This document shows, in pieces, positions 1 to 6,396 of a DNA stretch of 6,479 nt (its first letter is position 1; every line of letters starts with the position of its first letter). The notes beneath the pieces are model-generated. The model was not told the DNA's origin. It did not search any database and worked only from the letters and a program-made list of their open reading frames with translations. Where the stretch lies: the NCBI GenBank assembly GCA_045596285.1, contig JAZOCA010000082.1, positions 1 to 6,479 of the forward strand, given 5' to 3'. The DNA is from HGM11416 sp045596285 (GTDB lineage: Bacteria > Bacillota > Clostridia > Christensenellales > Borkfalkiaceae). The position numbers and the translations under genes were made by a program.

Positions 1-2477
1 CTAATATACATAACACCGCTGTTTTCAGACACTGGAATATTAAATTCATTTGAAACATTACTATAATATTTACCTACACCGTTTGCATTTTCGGTAATAG
101 AATTTGCAAATTCAACCCATGTTTCTCCATCAAAAGAAACTCCAATTATAGTTTGATTTTCAATTGATAGAATAAGTTTTGCTGTTTTAATGATTTTATC
201 AAATTCGAATTTATAAATGAAATAAGCATCATTGTCTGCAAAACGTTTATAATCACTTTGTGTTCCAGAACCGTTTTCTTCAAACAAGTAAGCCTCTTCA
301 TCAGTGCTTGCAGGAACAAAAGATATTTCATGTTCTTCATCTTTTATTTCTGGTTCAGGCTTTAATCCAGGAATATCAGGGATAACTGGAGTTGCGTTCA
401 TATCAGGAATGAATACTACGTCACGGAAATAGTTTGTGTTATTAAAACCACCAGTGGGCATTACGTTAATATCTGTTGAATCATTAACACCACTACCAGC
501 GTAAGTTACGAAATAACCGTTAAGTTTTGGAGATTCAAAATGATTTCTCCAATACGAACAATGATATCCATCTACTGAGTTAGAAACTGCAACAACATAC
601 TCTTTACCAGCTTCAATTTGAACGGCATCAGGTAACTTAAATGTAATCCATCCAGAGTAATCAACTTCTTCAACGTTCCATTCGTAAGGCCCTGCTACCA
701 TCGTTTGAGTTTCAACATCCCAAAGAGCAACGTCGTGTACGCCCTTTTCACCTGCTTGAGCATAAATTCTAACAGCGGTAATATCACCGGGAACGGTTGT
801 TGAGAATTTAGTTCCAGCTACTCTGTAGTGATCCCAATCTTCACTTCCCCAAGGTAATTCAGTTGTAAATATATTTTCGCCTGCGTTCGCGTCAATCAAT
901 CTAACGTCATCAATATATGCCCAACCCTTAATTGCATCACCGCTTTCAATACCAATGTGGTAGTTTGCAGTTTTAGGTACTGTAACTGGCATAGATACTT
1001 CAGTCCATTCCGTTACGTTAACTTCTTTATAAGCAACAAGTTCTTGTGTATCAAGATTTCTTACAAACAAACGAACGGTATCACCGCTTGTTTTAACCCT
1101 TGCCTTAAATTCATATTCAACGCCTTTTCTTAGGTTAAGACCTTCGTAAAGAGCTGTTTCACCATCTTCAAAATGATCGATGAAGCCATAAAACTCACCA
1201 TTTTGTCCTGCATCGTCATTTCTTGCGCCTGCAGATTCTGGATTAGAGTTAAGTTTAGAAGTCCACCAAGCATCACCTGTTCTTTCAAAATTGCCGTTTT
1301 TAATTTCGGTCATACAGGGATAAAGGTTAATATCACTCATAGGAACTTGATAGAAGTTACCTTGAATGTTATCTATAACGTTGTTTTCAAATCTAATATT
1401 TTTTATAGGAGCATAATTACTTTCGGGGTCATATGGGCTAGAATACCAGCAACCCATAGAACTAAAGTAATTATCGTGAATATAAATATCGCTTACCTCA
1501 ACTTGTCTTTGATCTGGTGCTGCACCTGCCCAGAAAAGCATCATAAGAGCCTTACATTCTCCGGCTGCAGTACAGTTGTTGTTGTCAAATTCTATATGTT
1601 TTGCAGGACGGGGGTCTGCCCAGCTAAACCATCCACCACGGGGATCATTATAATCAACCATAAAATACAAAGAGTCATCGCCAGAATTGATATTACATCC
1701 TGTTACTCTAAGATAACTAGTACCACATGTAGATATACCATCACTACCATGGCAAGCATAATCGCTGATATTAATTCCACTAACAAGACCGTATAAACAT
1801 TGATATATTGAAACTGCATAAGAACTATATCTAGTAATAGAAACGTCTTTAATTTCAAAATTTTCAACTCTAAAGAAACCTATAGGGTTAATGTGAATTC
1901 TAGTATCACAAGAACCTTCTCCGTACATTTCAATATTACCTTTACCTATAATCTTTACGTTTTCAACGCCTTCACCTGCGTAAAGTAAAGGATAGTTATA
2001 CATGTAAGTTAAATCCCACAGTATATCTCCTCTAACGTTATGTCCAAGATGCGGAGTATATTTAACAAGCGGAGTTGTGCCTGCATAATACCCAATACGA
2101 TCGTCGTTTTCAGGCTTGTAATACGCTTCGATATCGTGATTTTGTTTTAAAGTTGCACCCTCACCAAACTTAAATGTTACGTTACTTTTTAAAAACAAAG
2201 AAGTAGACAAAAAGGTTTTGCCTGCATCAAGTTCTACAGTACCGCCGCCATATGCGCTAACCTCATCAATCGCTTTTTGAATGGCAGCGCGGTCATCAGT
2301 AACACCGTCACCCAACGCACCGTACTTGTCATCCGTAACTTTTACGTTCATAGGAACAAATTCTGGTTCTTCTGGATCGCTTGATGTTAATGCATCAATA
2401 TCAACACAACCAAAACCAATTAAAAGCATAACAGATGATACAAGTACAATTAGTAACACTTTTAATATTTTTTTCAT
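1..2477 (-). CDS. Secreted GH28-like beta-helix protein with CBM-like and DUF4082 modules (C-terminus cut by window edge)
   Basis: The frame is open from ATG at 2477 to the window edge (825 codons seen, no stop). AAGGAGG at 2484-2490, six bases upstream, fixes the start. Residues 1-23 are a Lys-rich start plus hydrophobic core, followed by Cys24 (GFGC), so it is probably a lipoprotein, although the lipobox is not canonical. Residues 45-115 carry the GDGVTDD...AIQKAID...GGGTV pattern that opens GH28 and pectate-lyase-3 beta-helices. Repeated 'VENVKIIG' and 'FEIKDVSI' coils follow, with a SDGI motif (Asp246) and GDD (Asp267-Asp268) placed as in GH28 active sites. The GHG histidine motif expected next is absent (GECKALMML instead). 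About 392-530 is a CBM4/9-like jelly roll (NGNFE...YIDDVRLI), 534-690 a DUF4082 module ending FRDVVF, 691-715 a Pro/Glu linker, and 716-825 a beta-sandwich of unknown family. Likely a surface protein acting on or binding a polysaccharide; polygalacturonase activity cannot be asserted. It is transcribed divergently from the AraC regulator. Confidence 0.9.
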   Translation of the reverse strand, partial: MKKILKVLLIVLVSSVMLLIGFGCVDIDALTSSDPEEPEFVPMNVKVTDDKYGALGDGVTDDRAAIQKAIDEVSAYGGGTVELDAGKTFLSTSLFLKSNVTFKFGEGATLKQNHDIEAYYKPENDDRIGYYAGTTPLVKYTPHLGHNVRGDILWDLTYMYNYPLLYAGEGVENVKIIGKGNIEMYGEGSCDTRIHINPIGFFRVENFEIKDVSITRYSSYAVSIYQCLYGLVSGINISDYACHGSDGISTCGTSYLRVTGCNINSGDDSLYFMVDYNDPRGGWFSWADPRPAKHIEFDNNNCTAAGECKALMMLFWAGAAPDQRQVEVSDIYIHDNYFSSMGCWYSSPYDPESNYAPIKNIRFENNVIDNIQGNFYQVPMSDINLYPCMTEIKNGNFERTGDAWWTSKLNSNPESAGARNDDAGQNGEFYGFIDHFEDGETALYEGLNLRKGVEYEFKARVKTSGDTVRLFVRNLDTQELVAYKEVNVTEWTEVSMPVTVPKTANYHIGIESGDAIKGWAYIDDVRLIDANAGENIFTTELPWGSEDWDHYRVAGTKFSTTVPGDITAVRIYAQAGEKGVHDVALWDVETQTMVAGPYEWNVEEVDYSGWITFKLPDAVQIEAGKEYVVAVSNSVDGYHCSYWRNHFESPKLNGYFVTYAGSGVNDSTDINVMPTGGFNNTNYFRDVVFIPDMNATPVIPDIPGLKPEPEIKDEEHEISFVPASTDEEAYLFEENGSGTQSDYKRFADNDAYFIYKFEFDKIIKTAKLILSIENQTIIGVSFDGETWVEFANSITENANGVGKYYSNVSNEFNIPVSENSGVMYI

Positions 2478-2483
2478 AAATTG

Positions 2484-2490
2484 CCTCCTT
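2484..2490 (-). promoter_or_regulatory. Shine-Dalgarno site of the beta-helix protein
   Basis: On the minus strand AAGGAGG lies six bases before the ATG at 2477. It is a near-perfect anti-16S match and decides the start of a long frame whose end is outside the window. Confidence 0.9.
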
Positions 2491-2502
2491 GGCATAATTT
2501 TA

Positions 2503-2519
2503 ACGATTTTAAATATCGT
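2503..2519. repeat. Inverted repeat at predicted 5' end of the beta-helix mRNA
   Basis: ACGAT (2503-2507) and ATCGT (2515-2519) are perfect complements around a 7-base AT centre; two more centre pairs also match. The minus-strand -10 box at 2527-2532 puts transcription start near 2520, so this dyad would be the first 17 or so bases of the transcript. It could be a 5' stabilising stem-loop or a repressor operator. The dyad is seen; the function is inferred. Confidence 0.45.
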
Positions 2520-2526
2520 CAAAAAA

Positions 2527-2535
2527 ATTATAACA
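2527..2535 (-). promoter_or_regulatory. Extended -10 promoter element of the beta-helix gene
   Basis: The minus strand reads TGTTATAAT, a consensus TATAAT preceded by the TGn extension. No good -35 hexamer lies 16-18 bases upstream, which suits an activator-dependent promoter. The predicted start near 2520 gives a leader of about 43 bases. Confidence 0.65.
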
Positions 2536-2554
2536 CATGTACGTAGTAAAAACT

Positions 2555-2586
2555 TGCGTTTTTTTTTCTGCTTTATGCGATTTTTT
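2555..2586. promoter_or_regulatory. Candidate AraC-type operator: direct repeat with 21-bp period
   Basis: TGCGTTTTTTT (2555-2565) and TGCGATTTTTT (2576-2586) match at 10 of 11 positions and begin exactly 21 bases apart, two helical turns. Proteins of the AraC family with two helix-turn-helix motifs often bind such spaced direct repeats. Relative to the predicted start of the minus-strand gene (about 2520) the repeats lie near -35 to -45 and -56 to -66, where a class II activator would replace the missing -35 box. Poly-T content weakens the case. Binding by the neighbouring regulator is inferred. Confidence 0.4.
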
Positions 2587-2615
2587 AGTTTTTTAAACTT
2601 TTGCTATAACGCGAG

Positions 2616-2644
2616 TTGACAACTCCGCCTTCCCATGTTATTAT
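2616..2644 (+). promoter_or_regulatory. Sigma-70-type promoter of the AraC-family gene
   Basis: TTGACA (2616-2621), a 17-base spacer and TATTAT (2639-2644), the latter preceded by a TGT extension. T/A-rich sequence at about 2581-2602 could serve as an UP element. Transcription should start near 2651, leaving a leader of only about 12 bases that just contains the GGAGG ribosome site at 2653-2657. Confidence 0.75.
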
Positions 2645-2662
2645 AAAATTCCGGAGGATGTT

Positions 2663-3505
2663 ATGGAAAAAAAATTAGGGTTTATTGACTATAATGTAGA
2701 TTTTCAAGAAGGCGAGACAACCAGTTGCCATTGGTGGAACAAACCCACCTTCTCAAGGCATTATCACAACTATTATGAAATTTTTGTCGTTTTTAATGGC
2801 ACAACTAACCATATTTTGAATGATGTAGAAGAAAAAATACATGCGCGTACAATGTATATTATACGCCCAATAGACATACACGAAGCCACGCAAATAGGCA
2901 ACGAACCTTGCTTACACTTCAACGTTGCTGCTACACAACCAGTGTTTAAACAAGCTTGCGATTTTTTATCTGATGAGTTATTTGAGCAAATAAATATCGA
3001 AGATAGAATTTCGTTCACTTTGAGTAATAAAGAGTTTAATTACTTCAATTATTTAGCAAATAAAATCCATACAATCAACTCTAAACATTCCGATAAGAAA
3101 CTAATAAAATCAGTTTATGAAAAGCAAATGATTTCTTATGGTATTTCTCTTTACATGGAAAAAGCTCAAAACGACATAAACGCACCCCAATGGTTTGAAG
3201 ATTTGTTGCAAAAAATAAACTCTCCCAAATATATAGATTGCAAAACAGCCGACGTTTATAAAATGTCTAACTATTGTGCATCAAGCTTGATTAAATTTTT
3301 TAAACTATACACAGGCAAAACCGTTTCCGCTTACCTGCAAGATGCAAAAATAAATTTTGCATGTAACCTACTTGAAACAACCAACTGGACTACACTACAA
3401 ATAGCAAGTAAAGTTGGTTATGATAGTTTAAGTCATTTTAACAATTTATTTAAAAAAGCAACAGGTTACACACCTGTTGAATATAGGAAGAGGTTAAAAA
3501 AATAA
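2663..3505 (+). CDS. AraC-family transcriptional regulator with N-terminal cupin sensor domain
   Basis: This 280-residue protein has the usual length and two-part build of AraC-family sugar regulators. The N-terminal half holds a cupin-type effector domain: His33, His35 and Glu39 in RHYHNYYEI and His73 in RPIDIHEA are the typical positions. Residues about 175-280 form the DNA-binding domain with two helix-turn-helix motifs; the second carries the family signature (IASKVGYDSLSHFNNLFKKATGYTPVEYRK, 247-276). The start at 2663 follows GGAGG at 2653-2657 with five bases between. It is divergent from the beta-helix gene and 179 bases upstream of the GH92 gene on the same strand, so it probably controls one or both in response to a released sugar. 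The effector cannot be read from the sequence. No terminator is evident after it, so read-through into the GH92 gene is possible. Confidence 0.93.
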   Translation: MEKKLGFIDYNVDFQEGETTSCHWWNKPTFSRHYHNYYEIFVVFNGTTNHILNDVEEKIHARTMYIIRPIDIHEATQIGNEPCLHFNVAATQPVFKQACDFLSDELFEQINIEDRISFTLSNKEFNYFNYLANKIHTINSKHSDKKLIKSVYEKQMISYGISLYMEKAQNDINAPQWFEDLLQKINSPKYIDCKTADVYKMSNYCASSLIKFFKLYTGKTVSAYLQDAKINFACNLLETTNWTTLQIASKVGYDSLSHFNNLFKKATGYTPVEYRKRLKK

Positions 3506-3684
3506 AAGTATACATTTAATAAACACATAATAGACATGCCTTATTTTGTCCTTAACTTTTCCATTTGAATTATACCTTCTACTTAAGCAAATGTGTTCAT
3601 TTTTATACAACACACAGCAGTTTTAATAATTTCATATATTTTGAATTTGCGTAACATGAAAAATCTTATACTATAAGGTGAAAA

Positions 3685-5658
3685 ATGAAAAAAATCAATC
3701 ATGTAAATACCACTATTGGATCTTTTAATGAACCAAAGTTTTCGAATGGAAACTTATACCCTATTACAGCTTTACCATTTGGCATGGCTCATTTTACTCT
3801 TCAAACAAACGAAAACAACAACTGGTTCTATAATCCCCTATCTCACTCTTTAGATGGGATAAGACTCACCCATCAACCAAGCCCATGGGTTGGCGACTAC
3901 GGACATATTCTTATCACCCCTTTTGCGGGTGAATTTAGTAAGAATAGATGGAACCGTTGGTCTAGCTATAGACCAAATCAAACTATCCTTAAACCAAATA
4001 AAATAGAAGTTTATTTCCAACGATATAGGGTTAACACTACATTTACTCCCACAGAACGCGGTGGATGCTTCACCTTTAAAAATTCCGGAAACTCTAATAT
4101 TGGCGTAGCAATAAGCACGTATGCTAATTCAAACTTTCAAATTTCAAACAACATTGTATTCGGTTACACCGACAGCCAATCACTTTGGAAGTTTAAAAGA
4201 GTACGAGAATACTTTTATATAACTTTTTCTAGTAAAATAATATCTTATGAAACGCTTGAAAATGGTGGTGTTTCACTACATTTTGATAGTGACTGTGTAG
4301 AAATGAAATTAGCCACAAGTTTTATTTCTGAAAAACAGGCAAAGCTTAATCATCATAGAGAATTAGAGAGTTTTTCTTTTACGGAAATTATGCAAAAAGG
4401 GGAAGATCTTTGGGAAGAATATTTAAATTCTATCGTCGTCTCTGAAGAAAACCTAGAAAGAGTAAAAACCTTTTATTCTTGCATGTATAGGGCCTTTTTA
4501 TACCCAAGAATTTTCCACGAATATAATGAAAGTGGTAATCCAATCCATTTTAATGTTGATACTCAAAAAGTAGAAAATGGGTTATTTTTTACCGATAACG
4601 GTTTTTGGGATACATTCCGTACAGTATATCCCCTACTGTCAATAATAAAACCTAATCTCGTTAGAGATATGGTTGAAGGTTTTATTAATTACAGCGAGGA
4701 AACAGGCTGGCTACCGAAATGGATTAGCCCTGGAGAAATAGGCATGATGCCAGGAGCTCTTGTAGAGTCAGTTATCGCAGATGCTTGTATTAAAGGAATA
4801 ATTGATGATAAACTTCGCTCCAAAGCATATAAATCAATGAAGAAAAATGCTTTTGAAGTCGGAACAGAAAAACACGGTCGTCAAGGAATCAGCGATTATA
4901 TCAAATATAATTATGTACCGAACAACTATAAAGAAAGCATAAATCATACTTGCGATAGTGCATACGGTGACTTTTGCATAGCACAAATCGCAGAAATGGA
5001 AAAGGATTTTGAAACCGCAAAAATACTAAATGCTAGAAGCAAAAATTATATAAATCTTTTCGATAAAGAATCTCGCTTTTTACGCAGCAAGGATAAATAT
5101 GGCAATTTTAAAGAACCTTTTAATCCATATCGTTGGGGTGATGATAATTGTGAAGGAAGCAGTTGGCAAAATAGTTTTGCCGTATATCACGATATAGAAG
5201 GACTTGTTTCTCTTTATGGTGGAAAAGACAATTTTGAAAACCGTTTAGATGAACTTTTTAACGCACTTCCAATATATGAAGTTGGCGGTTACGAACAAGA
5301 AATACATGAAATGAGCGAGATGGCATGTGTTGATTTTGGTCAAATGGCTATCTCAAACCAACCAAGTTTTCATATCCCATGGTTATATACCGTAATAGGA
5401 AAAAGAGAAAAAACAATTTACTGGATTAATAAACTGGCAAACGAAGCCTTTTCTAGTTCAATTGATGGATTTCCTGGAGATGAAGACAATGGAACAACCG
5501 CATGTTGGTACATTTTCGCTTGTTTAGGATTTTATCCCGTTTGTCCATGCGGAAAAGAATTCGTTTCAAGCAAACCATTGTTCAATAAGATTTTTATAAA
5601 CGGCAAAGAACTTAAACAAAATTTGCCAGATATTGTTTTGTTTAACGAACTGTTTTAA
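3685..5658 (+). CDS. GH92 family alpha-mannosidase, apparently cytoplasmic
   Basis: This 657-residue protein matches GH92, calcium-dependent inverting exo-alpha-mannosidases that trim mannose from N-glycans and mannans. Seen: the N-terminal beta-sandwich start (VNTTIGSFN, GNLYPITALPFGM, GDYGHILITP) and (alpha/alpha)6 hallmarks GFWDTFR (306-312), GWLPKW (341-346), EGSSWQNSF (490-498), HE (541-542), DGFPGDEDNG (594-603) and LGFYPVCP (614-621). From recalled Bacteroides Bt3990 numbering (acid Glu533, Glu585, Asp642, base Asp644), Glu490, Glu542, Asp599 and Asp601 show exactly the same spacing, so catalysis looks intact. There is no signal peptide: the fold starts at residue 6, suggesting imported oligosaccharides as substrate. 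Oddities: the usual GNEPxHH segment reads SNQPSFH (557-563), and the C-terminus is shorter than the usual 700-760 residues. The start has AAGGTG at 3675-3680, four bases upstream. The 179-base gap before it shows no convincing promoter. Confidence 0.9.
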   Translation: MKKINHVNTTIGSFNEPKFSNGNLYPITALPFGMAHFTLQTNENNNWFYNPLSHSLDGIRLTHQPSPWVGDYGHILITPFAGEFSKNRWNRWSSYRPNQTILKPNKIEVYFQRYRVNTTFTPTERGGCFTFKNSGNSNIGVAISTYANSNFQISNNIVFGYTDSQSLWKFKRVREYFYITFSSKIISYETLENGGVSLHFDSDCVEMKLATSFISEKQAKLNHHRELESFSFTEIMQKGEDLWEEYLNSIVVSEENLERVKTFYSCMYRAFLYPRIFHEYNESGNPIHFNVDTQKVENGLFFTDNGFWDTFRTVYPLLSIIKPNLVRDMVEGFINYSEETGWLPKWISPGEIGMMPGALVESVIADACIKGIIDDKLRSKAYKSMKKNAFEVGTEKHGRQGISDYIKYNYVPNNYKESINHTCDSAYGDFCIAQIAEMEKDFETAKILNARSKNYINLFDKESRFLRSKDKYGNFKEPFNPYRWGDDNCEGSSWQNSFAVYHDIEGLVSLYGGKDNFENRLDELFNALPIYEVGGYEQEIHEMSEMACVDFGQMAISNQPSFHIPWLYTVIGKREKTIYWINKLANEAFSSSIDGFPGDEDNGTTACWYIFACLGFYPVCPCGKEFVSSKPLFNKIFINGKELKQNLPDIVLFNELF

Positions 5659-5814
5659 TTTTAAACAATACCCTAATTTACAATAAAACACTTTTTTAAT
5701 ATTAATACACCACCATATTTTTTTGCTTTCGTAGTGGCGTATAGTAGCATAATTCTCGTATAAGTCAATCTCAATCTTAAATTAGCACTTAAAACTTAAT
5801 AGCCATAACTTACT

Positions 5815-5845
5815 GCCAAGTGGATTTATTCCGCTTGGCTTTTTT
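5815..5845 (+). terminator. Rho-independent terminator after the GH92 gene
   Basis: GCCAAGTGG (5815-5823) pairs with CCGCTTGGC (5831-5839) as a 9-pair stem with one G-U pair and a 7-base AT loop, followed at once by six T (5840-5845). This is a strong intrinsic terminator for plus-strand transcription and marks the end of the regulator/GH92 unit. The minus-strand reading lacks a T-run, so it is one-directional. Confidence 0.9.
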
Positions 5846-5992
5846 GTTACCTTTTTAAACTATTTTACAATAAAAATCACAAAAAAGTCAGCTTATAACG
5901 CGATTAACGCACTAATTTTATCTTTTCGTTGCCTTATACAGCTTGATATATATTTTGTGTAAATTATGCCCGAACCATGCTCCTCTTGCCCC

Positions 5993-6004
5993 TGCCGAAA
6001 GGCA
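5993..6004 (+). repeat. Small GAAA-tetraloop hairpin in the leader of the small gene
   Basis: TGCC (5993-5996), GAAA and GGCA (6001-6004) form a four-pair stem capped by a GNRA tetraloop. An alternative partner for GGCAA is TTGCC at 5986-5990. It ends 14 bases before the ribosome site at 6019 and has an A-rich rather than T-rich tail, so it is not a terminator. It may stabilise the mRNA or affect translation; it may also be chance. Confidence 0.3.
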
Positions 6005-6035
6005 AAATAAAAAAATATGGAGGTGCTTCCAAGAA

Positions 6036-6335
6036 ATGAATAAAGTAGTTTATTCAGTAACAAAGTATGTTGGTGACAAGTTCACCAAGTTGTCAGGTAT
6101 CGGTTGTATCACCGATGAAGATTTGGTGATTGCTTGTATGAGCAAAACAAACAAACCGTATATTCGAGTATTTGATGGATGTGTAAAACAATGCTCCGAA
6201 ATATCCGGTAAGAAAGGTGAATTCAAATGTAATATCTACGAAATACAAACCATTGAATACGAAACAAAATACGGTTCAATAGACACCAGAGAAATAGACG
6301 TTAGTTACTCTATTTGGTATAAACTTTTAGACTAA
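6036..6335 (+). CDS. Small uncharacterised protein (99 residues)
   Basis: I do not recognise the family. The best start is ATG at 6036, preceded by GGAGG at 6019-6023; the 12-base spacing is longer than ideal. The same frame stays open upstream to a TTG at 5943, but that stretch has no ribosome site and looks like non-coding leader. The 99-residue product (MNKVVYSVTKYVGDKF...) has no signal peptide or membrane segment, so it is probably cytosolic. It has five cysteines (24, 34, 49, 53, 65) without a CxxC zinc pattern, and a C-terminal half with short alternating polar/aromatic strands (IYEIQTIEYETKYG, IDVSYSIWYKLL) that suggests a small beta-rich fold. It is separated by a terminator from the sugar genes and is 61 bases ahead of another small gene, likely in one transcript. 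Such small orphan pairs are common on mobile elements, but nothing here proves that. Confidence 0.75.
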   Translation: MNKVVYSVTKYVGDKFTKLSGIGCITDEDLVIACMSKTNKPYIRVFDGCVKQCSEISGKKGEFKCNIYEIQTIEYETKYGSIDTREIDVSYSIWYKLLD

Positions 6336-6396
6336 AACAACTAAAAAGTGACCGTATATGTCGATTATCAAGCATTTTATAATAAGGAGAAACAAT

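Larger units (their letters stand above)
5659..6035. other. Gene-poor AT-rich stretch between the GH92 gene and the small-gene pair
   Basis: I find no convincing coding region on either strand. The first 156 bases form the 3' untranslated part of the GH92 transcript up to the hairpin terminator. It holds a weak TTGCTT (5723-5728) and CATAAT (5748-5753) pair with a 19-base spacer, which could drive a short RNA of under 100 bases ending at the terminator, but this is poorly supported. After the terminator the sequence is AT-rich up to a short hairpin at 5993-6004 and the ribosome site at 6019-6023. The promoter of the downstream small gene must lie here, but no pair of boxes with normal spacing stands out; AT-rich TATATT at 5949-5954 is the best -10 candidate. 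Confidence 0.5.

Noticed and set aside
146..340. Minus-strand 64-codon frame
   Set aside because: It is an alternative frame inside the beta-helix gene, with no own ribosome site.
1173..1796. Plus-strand open frame of 207 codons
   Set aside because: It lies wholly antisense to the well-supported beta-helix coding frame, lacks a ribosome site, and its translation resembles no protein.
2548..2567. AAAAAC-TTGC-GTTTTT hairpin followed by T-run, terminator-like on the plus strand
   Set aside because: The stem is almost all A-T, it sits between divergent promoters with no plus-strand gene upstream, and the same bases are better explained by the direct repeat and T-tracts.
2281..2619. Plus-strand 112-codon frame across the lipoprotein start and the divergent promoter
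   Set aside because: It is antisense to the signal-peptide region and crosses the promoter elements; the low-complexity Phe-rich end is poly-T read-through.
2773..3018. Minus-strand 81-codon frame
   Set aside because: It is a shadow of the AraC-family gene.
3529..3552. Possible terminator after the AraC gene (GACA...TGTC)
   Set aside because: The stem has only four pairs and no T-run follows.
3641..3677. Promoter for the GH92 gene (TTGAAT with TATACT or TATAAG)
   Set aside because: Spacing is 20 bases or more, and the implied start would fall in or after the ribosome binding site.
5943..6035. N-terminal extension of the 99-residue protein from TTG at 5943
   Set aside because: There is no ribosome site before the TTG, while ATG at 6036 has GGAGG upstream; the extension overlaps the likely leader hairpin.
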